Positions 1 through 7,164 of a stretch of DNA of 16,448 nucleotides are shown piece by piece. The DNA is taken from NCBI GenBank assembly GCA_031283785.1, contig JAITBC010000153.1, forward strand, positions 1 through 16,448, in the 5' to 3' direction. Under the pieces are notes generated by a model, which was given only the letters and a program-made list of their open reading frames with translations, was not told where the DNA came from and made no database searches. The stretch comes from Tannerella sp. Lineage in GTDB: Bacteria > Bacteroidota > Bacteroidia > Bacteroidales > Tannerellaceae. Each line of letters starts with the position of its first letter. Position 1 is the first letter of the stretch. A program made the position numbers and the translations under genes.

Positions 1-1052
1 TTCATATCTCCCCGGATAAATTCAACAAACTCAACAGTAATAGCTTCACCATATATATCTTCCGAAAAATCAAAAATATTTACTTCGATACTCACATCAC
101 CATGATCATGAACGGTAGGACGGGAACCGATATATAACATACCTTTATTACGTTTGCCGGCAAGCCATACATGCCCAAGCAGTTCGCTCTTAATCTGCCA
201 TGCTTCATCCGGCATTCCGTGTTCTGGCATCTCTCCGGAGTCTGGCAGCTCTCCATGCTCTGGCAGCTCTCCGTGTCCTGGCAGCTCTCCGTGCTCCGGC
301 AGCTCTCCGTGTTCGGCTTCGAATGGCTTCACGCTGTCGAATGGCCGGTTTATCCGCCTTCCGACAACGACCCGGACGGCATACGAGCCTGCCGCAGGAA
401 GTATCTTAAAATTTTCGTCAATCGCTATGTTGGCAGTAGGAAAGCCGATAGAACGTCCGACTTTGTAGCCCTTGACCACATGACCTTTCAGGCGGTAGAA
501 ATAACCTAATACCTGCGCTGCACCGGCAACATTACCATTCTGCAACAACTGCCGTATTCCGGAAGAACTGAAAGTCACTCCATCTTTACTGTACGAATCC
601 GCGCCGAGCACTTCCATCCCACATTCCCTGCCATAACCGACATACTGTTCGAATCCGTCGGAACGCAAATGGCCAAAACGATGATCATAGCCAATGAATA
701 AAATTCCGACGCGCCATTGCACCGAAAGTATCTCCGTAATAAACTCACGCGCCGTAAGCGCTGCCATCGACGGAGTGAAATTTATCACGATCACATAGTC
801 TATTCCGGTCTCCGACAACCTGCTCAGCCTCTCCTCATACGAATTGAGCAGCCGAGGCCGGTAATCCGACTGCAAAACCATACGCGGATGTACAGGGAAT
901 GTAATCACGGCGGCAGGGAGATCACGCTCCCGCGCCACACGTCGCACCTCCTCTATTAAAAAACGATGTCCGGAATGAACGCCATCAAAAAAACCGACAG
1001 TAGCAACGAGCGCTTGCTCCTTCAAATCTTTTATATCATACACTACTTTCAT
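1..1052 (-). CDS. ribF: Bifunctional riboflavin kinase / FAD synthetase (RibF), 3' end cut by window edge
   Basis: RibF phosphorylates riboflavin to FMN and adenylylates FMN to FAD in the cytoplasm. Translating the minus strand from the ATG at 1050-1052 gives an uninterrupted frame of 350 codons to the window edge. The N-terminal nucleotidyltransferase motif GFFDGVHSGH lies at residues 20-29. The C-terminal flavokinase domain is recognised by GRSIGFPTANI and, further on, GMLYIGSRPT followed by SIEVNIFDF and EDIYG, all typical of the family. About 55 residues are inserted between the strand ending VVVGR (about residue 232) and GMLYIG (after residue 300). The insert includes repeated GELPEH units and is absent from RibF proteins I know. 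The frame stays open through it and the domain resumes afterwards, so the gene looks functional. The missing C-terminus lies left of the window. It probably forms a transcript with the small zinc-ribbon gene 35 bp upstream. Confidence 0.95.
   Translation of the reverse strand, partial: MKVVYDIKDLKEQALVATVGFFDGVHSGHRFLIEEVRRVARERDLPAAVITFPVHPRMVLQSDYRPRLLNSYEERLSRLSETGIDYVIVINFTPSMAALTAREFITEILSVQWRVGILFIGYDHRFGHLRSDGFEQYVGYGRECGMEVLGADSYSKDGVTFSSSGIRQLLQNGNVAGAAQVLGYFYRLKGHVVKGYKVGRSIGFPTANIAIDENFKILPAAGSYAVRVVVGRRINRPFDSVKPFEAEHGELPEHGELPGHGELPEHGELPDSGEMPEHGMPDEAWQIKSELLGHVWLAGKRNKGMLYIGSRPTVHDHGDVSIEVNIFDFSEDIYGEAITVEFVEFIRGDM
219..308 (-). repeat. Five 18-bp in-frame tandem repeats inside ribF (GELPEH units)
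   Basis: Five consecutive 18-bp units start at 219, 237, 255, 273 and 291. Four of the five end in ctggcagctctcc or ccggcagctctcc, and the unit at 219 differs by one base there. Read on the minus strand they encode six-residue units GELPEH, GELPGH, GELPEH, GELPDS and GEMPEH. A degenerate half unit (GMP) follows. The unit length is a multiple of three, so gain or loss of units keeps ribF in frame. The repeat is acidic and Pro/Gly-rich, which suggests an exposed flexible loop. Confidence 0.95.
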
Positions 1053-1087
1053 CCGAAATCTTCATTTTTTTATAACTCTCATCAGTT

Positions 1088-1249
1088 TTATAAATAATCT
1101 GTTTTCCTTGCCTCTGTAATCCGCATCGGCAGATCATCGCCATATGGTTCAAAGACATGATCAGATGCACACATTGAACAGGTTTCTTCATGATCGAAGG
1201 TGATTCCGGGATAAGCGTCGGTTAAAATACATTTTCGGCATACTTTCAT
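1088..1249 (-). CDS. 53-residue four-cysteine zinc-ribbon protein
   Basis: This short gene was found by translating the minus strand by hand: ATG at 1247-1249, TAA at 1088-1090, 53 residues. It begins MKVCRKCILTDAYPGITFD and has two CxxC pairs, C4/C7 and C24/C27, the layout of a zinc ribbon. The start closely resembles the N-terminal ribbon of the PP-loop N-acetyl-sugar amidotransferases (PseA/WbpG/LegX type), where the same K-C-x-x-C-[VI]-L-x-D-x-x-P-x-I-x-F-D pattern precedes the catalytic domain. Here the protein stops at residue 53 with no PP-loop domain after it: ribF starts 35 bp downstream. It may be a genuine stand-alone ribbon protein or the remnant of a larger gene. A Bacteroidota -7 element sits about 70 bp upstream of its start, and the gene is probably co-transcribed with ribF. 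No function can be assigned. Confidence 0.7.
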   Translation of the reverse strand: MKVCRKCILTDAYPGITFDHEETCSMCASDHVFEPYGDDLPMRITEARKTDYL

Positions 1250-1319
1250 TTCTAATATATCTTATTCGTGTTTTATATCAAAGGGTTTACGTCTTCTTTA
1301 TGCATTATTTTCATGATGA

Positions 1320-1327
1320 CAAAGATA
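1320..1327 (-). promoter_or_regulatory. Bacteroidota -7 promoter element for the zinc-ribbon/ribF transcript
   Basis: On the minus strand this reads TATCTTTG, a match to the Bacteroidota -7 consensus TAnnTTTG, about 70 bp upstream of the small gene at 1249. I see no convincing TTG/TTTG -33 element at the usual 19-21 bp distance, so this rests on one box and its position. Confidence 0.5.
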
Positions 1328-1455
1328 CGACTTTTACCTGCTTTGTTATTACAGTACGAAAGAAAAAGTTTTTTATTGTAATTTGGACATTTAAATATTA
1401 TACCGGTTCATTTCAGATTGTCGCCGGAAGAACGAACTGAAGGCGCAGCCCTCTA

Positions 1456-1550
1456 TGTCATTGCGGGCTTGAGCACCGTAATCACCTGTGTGCCCATAGC
1501 GCGGCTTTTTATTCAGGGGATTGCGTGCTTACGCTCCGACAGCAATGACA
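1456..1550. repeat. REP-like inverted repeat pair
   Basis: Two short imperfect hairpins face each other. The left (about 1456-1483) starts tgtcattgcgggcttgagc. The right (about 1517-1550) ends gcaatgaca. The outer nine bases tgtcattgc (1456-1464) are perfectly complementary to 1542-1550. Each arm also has its own dyad (attgc...gtaat on the left, attgc...gcaat on the right). This is the form of the GTCATTGCG...GCAATC repetitive extragenic palindromes scattered through many bacterial genomes. No open frame or transposase is present. Confidence 0.5.
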
Positions 1551-1633
1551 CGGTTTAAAGTGAGCAACCGGAGTGGAGACATCTCCCTGTTCTTTCGCAT
1601 CTTTGCCGTATAATGCGACAATTTGAATTTTTT

Positions 1634-2128
1634 TTAACGCTTCACACATGCAATTAACGTTATAGCCTCAGAAATTAACGTTTTAACCGCAGAAATTAAA
1701 TCTTTTGCCCTGAAAAGCTCCCAAACTATACCTGTGATGAAATCCGTCACATGTGTGATAAGATCATTTACATGTGTAGAAAAATTTTTCACGCGTGTGA
1801 TAAAATAATTTACACATGTGATAAAGTCATTCACATGTGTAGAAAAATTTTTCACGTGTGTGATAAAATCATTTACTCGTGTAGAAAGATTTTTCACGTG
1901 TGTGATAAAATAATTTACACGTGTGATGAAATCATTTACCCGTGTGATGAAATCAATCACAAACGTGCTGTGGAGCATTTTGACAGATACCGGTACACGC
2001 GCGTTTGCCTCCTGGTGTACGACTGTGGTTATGCAGCAACGAACGACGGGCACGCCTGCACACGCGGCACAAAATTTTGCAGCGTGCAGTATAATTTCTA
2101 TATTTGCACTCTCAATCAGTAAAAACAT
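1634..2128 (-). CDS. Possible heptad-repeat protein (164 residues), function unknown
   Basis: An open minus-strand frame has ATG at 2126-2128 and a stop at 1634-1636. Residues 1-50 are unremarkable, with several cysteines. From about residue 57 to the end the protein is a run of about 15 heptads of the form FITRVND, FITHVKN or FSTHVKN, hydrophobic at three positions per seven, which could make an amphipathic helix or coiled coil. The last five heptads (such as LISAVKT, LISEAIT and LIACVKR) have diverged in DNA sequence yet keep the hydrophobic pattern. The plus-strand frame hits stops in the same stretch. This favours minus-strand coding. Against it: no promoter is seen, a strong plus-strand promoter (2075-2106) lies within its 5' part, and a 21-bp repeat leaves frames open by chance. 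An alternative start is Met51 (codon 1976-1978), giving 114 residues. I recognise no family. Confidence 0.4.
   Translation of the reverse strand: MFLLIESANIEIILHAAKFCAACAGVPVVRCCITTVVHQEANARVPVSVKMLHSTFVIDFITRVNDFITRVNYFITHVKNLSTRVNDFITHVKNFSTHVNDFITCVNYFITRVKNFSTHVNDLITHVTDFITGIVWELFRAKDLISAVKTLISEAITLIACVKR
1732..1962. repeat. Eleven 21-bp tandem repeats with dyad cores
   Basis: Eleven contiguous 21-bp units run from 1732 with no indels. The plus-strand consensus begins gtgtgataaaat and ends atttacac. There are two sub-types: type A (gtgtgataaaat...) and type B (gtgtagaaaaattttt...), the latter at 1774, 1837 and 1879. Many unit junctions form perfect palindromes: CACATGTG at 1748-1755, 1813-1820 and 1832-1839, CACGCGTG at 1790-1797, and CACGTG at others. 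Weaker 21-bp periodicity continues leftwards, for example cagaaattaa at 1669 and again at 1690. The block ends about 110 bp upstream of the promoter of the AsnB-like gene. Two readings are possible: protein-binding iterons phased at two DNA turns, or the coding repeat of the minus-strand heptad protein. Confidence 0.95.
2075..2106 (+). promoter_or_regulatory. Bacteroidota promoter of the AsnB-like gene
   Basis: The -33 element TTTTG is at 2075-2079 and the -7 element TATATTTG at 2099-2106, with 19 bp between them. This fits the Bacteroidota consensus TTTG-N19-21-TAnnTTTG. Transcription would start near 2113, leaving a leader of about 65 bases, A/T-rich just before the ATG at 2178, with no Shine-Dalgarno site. 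Confidence 0.75.
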
Positions 2129-2177
2129 TCGTCTTTTTCACATGTCAATTTTAAATGTTTAAAATATCTATATATCT

Positions 2178-4196
2178 ATGAACGGACTATTAAGTATTTA
2201 TAAGAAAAAAGACGTACAATCATCATGTCTCGCGGAAACGCTTCGTGACGGATTAAAATCATTATCACACAGGGGAGCTGCATCATGTTCTTCCTTTATA
2301 TTGAACAGCGATATGCGATATGTCGAACGTGACGATGCTCCGGCACGCATTGCGACAGGTTCGTGTTCTCCCGCGAATAACATCTCACATATCGCTTACA
2401 GCCCGGCTACGGACGAATCCGGGCAACGACGGATCTGGGGATACGAATATCATCGCGGGAATCCGAAGCCGGTCGTAAACGAAAACGGGCGACAGGCGGA
2501 GAAAACACCGGATCATTCGCAGCATATCGTTTCCGGCAAACGAAATATACTCTTTTTCGAAGGACGGCTTATTAACAGCGCCGAACTGTGCAAACGCTTA
2601 ACGATCGCCTCCGATATAACCGACGTGGAAATCGCAATACGCCTGATCGAAGCGGAAGGGACGGCATGTTTCAAGTCGCTCAAGGGATTCTGGTCGCTCA
2701 TATACCTTGATGTTCATAACAAAACGATATATGCCGCACGCGACCATTTCGGCTGCCGTCCGCTGTATTTCTGCAACAGCGGGCGACAATTTGCAATCGC
2801 GTCCGAAAGCCGCACGTTATATTCGCTTTTCGACGACGTGCGCAGTATTAACCGGCACACCGTCATCGACTTCCTTCTTTGGGGAAATATCGGGAAATCA
2901 GACCAGTATTTTTTCAACGACATACATTCTTTAGAACCGTCGCATTTTATCAAATACGAAGTGGCGACCGACCGACTGACTGTCGAACGATATTACGCCC
3001 TTCCTTACAACCACAGTAAAGAACCGTATAACCCATCGTCGGAAAAGCTGTATTCAGACCGCTTGAGCAGCATGTTGACGGAGTCCGTCAGCAAAAACAT
3101 ACAATTGTTCGACGGCGACTTGGCGGTCGGCGTAAGCGGCGGCATGGACAGCTCCTCGCTTATCTGTACGGCAAAAAAAATAGCTCCCGGGCGGACGCTC
3201 ACTGCATATACCACGACCGACAGTTATGACGGAGGCGAAGCATGTTGGGCCGAAAAAGTGGTGCGCCATACGGGCGTCGAATGGATCAAGGTGCTGTGTA
3301 CGTCGGAAGACATCGTGGAGAAATTATACGAAGTAAACCGCATCCATAATATCCCGCTTTACAATGCCAGTTCGCTTGCGCAATACCGCATAATGGAGGA
3401 GATAAAAAAACATGGACAGGCCGTTTTTATCGACGGACAGGGCGGCGATGAGATGCTTGGAGGCTATCCCGATTATTTCCCGTTATTACTGCAATCATTG
3501 CGTAAAAACGGAGAATGGGGGAACTGGCGGCGCGAATTATCGCAAATCGGAAATTCGGGTATGACGATGAAGGATATGTTTGTGCGCCGCCTGAAATTAT
3601 GGGCGAAAGCGCATTATTATAATCCGCAGACACTGGCGCAAAAGAAACGGAAATTCCTCTACGAAGCATTAATGCCGTGCGAAAGAGATCGGTATTTCAG
3701 ACAACCCTCGCCAATACCGGCTTTAAAAAAGGAAATCCTGAATGATGCATTATTTGAAAGCTATACCCTTTTCCTTGGAAACATCCTGCGCTGGGGCGAA
3801 CATTCGGCGGCCTCGCACGGCATCGAATGTGTCATGCCACTGTCGGACAACCCCGACCTGACGGAATTTATCTTTTCCATCCCCTCAACATACAAGATTC
3901 ATAACGGCTGGAATAAATACCTCCAGCGAAAATCCATGCTCGGAACCGTGCCGGACGAGATATGCCTGCGAAGGCAAAAAAAAGGTTTCTACATTCCCGA
4001 ACAAAACTGGCTCAATGAAACAGGCAATGCCATGATAGCCGTAATACAAACGGCGGACGATCCCGAAGGCTGCATCAACATACCTTACCTTACGGAAAAC
4101 TGGAACAGGCTCTATACGCCGAAAAACCCGCTGTTCCAACAGTTCGCGTTCCGCTGTTACAGCTATCTGCTCTGGCGGGAAGGACTTGCAATGTGA
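2178..4196 (+). CDS. Asparagine-synthetase-like protein lacking the glutaminase cysteine
   Basis: The 672-residue protein has the two-domain plan of glutamine-dependent asparagine synthetase (AsnB). The N-terminal Ntn-type domain (about 1-220) keeps SHRG (residues 30-33) and RDHFGCRPLYF (188-198). The C-terminal synthetase domain has the ATP-pyrophosphatase P-loop SGGMDSS (320-326), DGQGGDEMLGGY (419-430) and the late AsnB motifs VMPLSDNPDL and RRQKKGFY. The family start MCGI is here MNGL, so the catalytic Cys is Asn. The conserved glutamine-pocket NGE is EGR at 128-130. Glutaminase activity is therefore unlikely. The adenylating half looks intact, so it may use free ammonia or, as in beta-lactam synthetase and lasso-peptide B enzymes, form an amide bond within or between other substrates. 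It is longer than E. coli AsnB (about 550). The gene stands alone with its own promoter and converges with gldN. The start is the only ATG that aligns with the family N-terminus. The substrate is unknown. Confidence 0.88.
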   Translation: MNGLLSIYKKKDVQSSCLAETLRDGLKSLSHRGAASCSSFILNSDMRYVERDDAPARIATGSCSPANNISHIAYSPATDESGQRRIWGYEYHRGNPKPVVNENGRQAEKTPDHSQHIVSGKRNILFFEGRLINSAELCKRLTIASDITDVEIAIRLIEAEGTACFKSLKGFWSLIYLDVHNKTIYAARDHFGCRPLYFCNSGRQFAIASESRTLYSLFDDVRSINRHTVIDFLLWGNIGKSDQYFFNDIHSLEPSHFIKYEVATDRLTVERYYALPYNHSKEPYNPSSEKLYSDRLSSMLTESVSKNIQLFDGDLAVGVSGGMDSSSLICTAKKIAPGRTLTAYTTTDSYDGGEACWAEKVVRHTGVEWIKVLCTSEDIVEKLYEVNRIHNIPLYNASSLAQYRIMEEIKKHGQAVFIDGQGGDEMLGGYPDYFPLLLQSLRKNGEWGNWRRELSQIGNSGMTMKDMFVRRLKLWAKAHYYNPQTLAQKKRKFLYEALMPCERDRYFRQPSPIPALKKEILNDALFESYTLFLGNILRWGEHSAASHGIECVMPLSDNPDLTEFIFSIPSTYKIHNGWNKYLQRKSMLGTVPDEICLRRQKKGFYIPEQNWLNETGNAMIAVIQTADDPEGCINIPYLTENWNRLYTPKNPLFQQFAFRCYSYLLWREGLAM

Positions 4197-4385
4197 CATT
4201 CAACACAGGCCATAAGGCGGCGTTCGTCGTTACAATCCGGCAGGTAAAACGTACGCAAACATACTTACTGTTGCTAATAATAATGCCTTTTTCATTGTTG
4301 TACTGATTTATAAAGTAAGTAATTCCGTTTGTCGTTACAGAAAAACTTCAACACATTTTTTGCAGTTTTGTATGATTCAGGAAAT

Positions 4386-5486
4386 TCAACGGCGGCGGAT
4401 ACTGCGTGCGGGGGCTGACTTGGAGGCGGCGGCGGGCTTTTCCTCTTTCTGTTGTCTGGGTGCTTTTTCTTTCGTTGCTGCGCTTTTATTATCCGCCGCC
4501 CCGCCGCTGTCTTTTTTGGAGGCGGCGCGTGAGGCACGCGCCGATTTCTTGGCCTCCTTCTTACTCAGCACAAGCGTCGTATCCGGCTGTATCCACAGCG
4601 AATCGTTGAATGTTTTCAACTGATTTTCTATACGCTGCTGTTCCGCCAACATGGAGTCCGGCGTCGGGCAATATTGCAATAATGCAAGATTCATCAGGTT
4701 TTCCGTTTTTACGATATCACCGTCGAACATCCGGCGACGAAAATAATCATCAATCGTAAAAGTTTTAGCATTATTCATATTGGAGGTCATTATATAATTA
4801 TTCTTTATATAAGGGCGTATATCTTCATATTTAACCCAAAACATGGGCGTACGCTGTTCGCCTATGTCGGAAATCATGAATGCTATCGGGCAAATCGCCA
4901 GTGTGTTCACATCGTAAACGGAGTTATTCTGATCAAAATACCATGCCTCCTTTACAATATACGCCCTTACTTCCTGCGACGGGATATCGCTCGCGTTGAT
5001 AACATACCGCACCGGATTGCCTCCGCCGGCAGGCACTTCTTCGTAAAATATATTGAAGTTATCAAGCATATCTTTGAACGAAAGCAGGTTATCCGCCTCG
5101 AACGATTCATAGTCGGGAAGATATTTATATACGTCGATCTTTCCTTCGCTCACTAATTGAAACAGTGCAGTAAAAAGATTTTTCATCCCGTTAATTTCCT
5201 GTATCGGATAATATAACGGTGTATTCTTCTCTTTGGTAAGGTCCATCTCGCGGTAGATAACACGCATCCAGCGGGCGTTTCCGGTGTTCTGCGTGAGTTG
5301 TTCGTTCATAATTTGCGCACGTACGGTCACTTCCGGCAAACCTCTGTTATTTTCGGCCTGTACGCCACTACGATTTTGACGGTCGCCGCCTCTGCTTATA
5401 CGCGGCGTACGCTGTTCCGGATTTTGTGCGCCCACGGCAGCGCCAAGAACAAGAAGTATAAACCCTGTATATAAAAAACGTTTCAT
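4386..5486 (-). CDS. gldN: T9SS periplasmic ring protein GldN/PorN
   Basis: GldN/PorN binds the lipoprotein GldK/PorK to form the periplasmic rings of the type IX secretion system. The 366-residue protein starts MKRFLYTGFILLVLGAAVGAQ, a signal peptide probably cleaved after AQ at about residue 21. The central part (about 50-300) carries the family features, including VIYREMDLTKEKNTPLYYP, the stretch ending FWVKYEDIRPYI and the region around FTIDDYFRRRMFDGDIV. Residues from about 308 form a Lys/Ala/Ser-rich, low-complexity basic tail ending RSIRRR that is probably disordered and not part of the conserved domain. It is the last gene of the block, 31 bp after gldM, and converges with the AsnB-like gene across a 189-bp gap in which I see no clear terminator. 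Confidence 0.94.
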   Translation of the reverse strand: MKRFLYTGFILLVLGAAVGAQNPEQRTPRISRGGDRQNRSGVQAENNRGLPEVTVRAQIMNEQLTQNTGNARWMRVIYREMDLTKEKNTPLYYPIQEINGMKNLFTALFQLVSEGKIDVYKYLPDYESFEADNLLSFKDMLDNFNIFYEEVPAGGGNPVRYVINASDIPSQEVRAYIVKEAWYFDQNNSVYDVNTLAICPIAFMISDIGEQRTPMFWVKYEDIRPYIKNNYIMTSNMNNAKTFTIDDYFRRRMFDGDIVKTENLMNLALLQYCPTPDSMLAEQQRIENQLKTFNDSLWIQPDTTLVLSKKEAKKSARASRAASKKDSGGAADNKSAATKEKAPRQQKEEKPAAASKSAPARSIRRR

Positions 5487-5517
5487 GCTCGATCAATATT
5501 TATTGTTCATTTTTAAT

Positions 5518-7068
5518 TTAATTCACTATAATCTCCATAGAGTAAGTCACGCTGACAGGTTTACCGGCAGGATCAAGCGCTTTCACCTGTCCGATATAAA
5601 AGCGTTTGCCGCGCGCAAGATTCCGGATATAATCCTTTTGACGTTGCGTAAATTCGCTGCCGTTAGATACTTCGGGGATATAATTCCCCATGCCGTCAAC
5701 GATCGTCATCGTAAAACCGGTAACGGTATGTGGTACGTTCAGCACGCCGTCGTCAATTGCAGCCTGTACGCCGCTTGCTTCTACCAGATAACGTTTGGCT
5801 ATCGCCCCCCCGGTAAACTTACGGACATTCCCGTCCGCATCTTTATACGAGAGGAACGGTAACGGAGGAGGCAGTCTCCGCACAACAAACTCCTTACTCT
5901 CGGAAATATCGCGGCCATTTACATTCGCCCTCAGCGTAACGGTAACATTCGGCGATACATCCGCATCAAGGCCGGTTATGGTCCATATATTCCTGTCTTT
6001 ATGGTCTACCCTCCCGCTCGAAACGAACGGCTTCACGGAACCGCTCGGCACGCCGGGCATGGCGACCTCCATATCATTGTCAATACTGGCATACAAAAAG
6101 TTCATCCTCGTCAGGGCGATGGTCGCCGACGATTCCGAAACAAAATATTTAGCATCGTAAGCATATGTCTGCCCTTCGGCTACAATCTTACCCGACAAAC
6201 TGCGGTCGCCAATCCCGCTTGTGGGAATGGAAATCCGGTTCCCGGCAAGAAGCGTTTCGCCGAGGTAATATTGCGGTTGTTTTGTCGAATCGACGGCTGC
6301 AAGCACCAATTCCGCCTCATAAGGCGTCCCGCTCGCAACGATCTGGCTTTTCGGGATGACGAAGGCTTCAATTTTATTCACGCGATAATCATCCACATCC
6401 ACATTTGTAATCAATGTAGAGAGGACTTCACCTTCGACATAACGGATATCATTCTGCATCTTCGTCAGCAGTGTAATAGCAGCGGCCACAGGCATATTTT
6501 CAAACAGCGTCACTTCCCACGAACCGGAAATGATTCCTGTTTTTTTAGGTACTTCCGTGCTCAATAAAGATTTGAACATCGCCCTTTGCGACGCATCGCC
6601 GACGAGTTCCGACATATCATCACAGTAGCTTGTCAGGCGTTCTTTCAGCTTTTTACCTTCGCCGACGACAGGCGCCAGCATAACACGCGAAGCCGCTTCC
6701 AAATTATCTTTTTGCCTGACGTCGTTTATATCCCCGTCTTCACCGTCAGCCTCCTGTACAATCCGATGTTTCAGTTCGCTTATATAATCGAACAACTCAT
6801 CAGACTGTTTTTTAACATTTACGCCTTTACTGTACCATTCGCCTGCTTTAGCGGCATTCGCCTCATAAGCTCTGTCAAGATGATCCTTAACCTGTTCGTT
6901 GCGCCGGGTAGAATTCTCAGTAGAAACACGCAAACTGTTTTCGACCAGTTCAAAGCCGTCCAGTACCTCTGATGATACATTGAGGGCCATCATTGCGATG
7001 AACACCAGATACATCAGATTAATCATCTTCTGACGCGGCGAATTAGGATTACTTGATACTCCTGCCAT
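5518..7068 (-). CDS. gldM: T9SS motor protein GldM/PorM
   Basis: GldM/PorM is the inner-membrane protein whose long periplasmic stalk passes proton-driven rotation from the GldLM motor to the GldKN ring. The 516 residues match the family's usual length. The N-terminus, with SPRQKMINLMYLVFIAMMAL, carries one transmembrane helix (about 16-35) just after a basic residue (R12). Family studies place a motor-critical arginine in this segment. The helical first periplasmic domain follows (about 36-225), then beta-rich domains to the C-terminus, with motifs such as NIWTITGLDADVSPNVTV. The gene lies 96 bp downstream of gldL and 31 bp upstream of gldN, all on one strand. Confidence 0.96.
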   Translation of the reverse strand: MAGVSSNPNSPRQKMINLMYLVFIAMMALNVSSEVLDGFELVENSLRVSTENSTRRNEQVKDHLDRAYEANAAKAGEWYSKGVNVKKQSDELFDYISELKHRIVQEADGEDGDINDVRQKDNLEAASRVMLAPVVGEGKKLKERLTSYCDDMSELVGDASQRAMFKSLLSTEVPKKTGIISGSWEVTLFENMPVAAAITLLTKMQNDIRYVEGEVLSTLITNVDVDDYRVNKIEAFVIPKSQIVASGTPYEAELVLAAVDSTKQPQYYLGETLLAGNRISIPTSGIGDRSLSGKIVAEGQTYAYDAKYFVSESSATIALTRMNFLYASIDNDMEVAMPGVPSGSVKPFVSSGRVDHKDRNIWTITGLDADVSPNVTVTLRANVNGRDISESKEFVVRRLPPPLPFLSYKDADGNVRKFTGGAIAKRYLVEASGVQAAIDDGVLNVPHTVTGFTMTIVDGMGNYIPEVSNGSEFTQRQKDYIRNLARGKRFYIGQVKALDPAGKPVSVTYSMEIIVN

Positions 7069-7164
7069 TTTTATTATCTTCTTTACTTAAAGTTTAATTT
7101 CCCGAATAGTTAACGAAAATACGGATTGCCTGTTATCCGACAAACTGCCAACAATGATATACGT

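Noticed and set aside
154..509. Plus-strand open frames of 69-112 codons with SSPCSG-type repeats
   Set aside because: They are the reverse of the ribF repeat; ribF motifs on both sides fix the coding strand.
1732..1962. CRISPR array
   Set aside because: The 21-bp units are directly adjacent with no unique spacers, and no cas genes are present.
1751..2122. Plus-strand open frame of 123 codons through the 21-bp repeats (CDKIIYT heptads)
   Set aside because: A 21-bp period keeps several frames open. This frame has a stop at 1697-1699, within the diverged repeats, and no hydrophobic pattern retained there. The minus frame explains the periodicity better.
4197..4385. Terminator between the AsnB-like gene and gldN
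   Set aside because: I tried pairing the ggcggcgttcgtcg region and nearby stretches and found no stem longer than about 4 bp with a T run.
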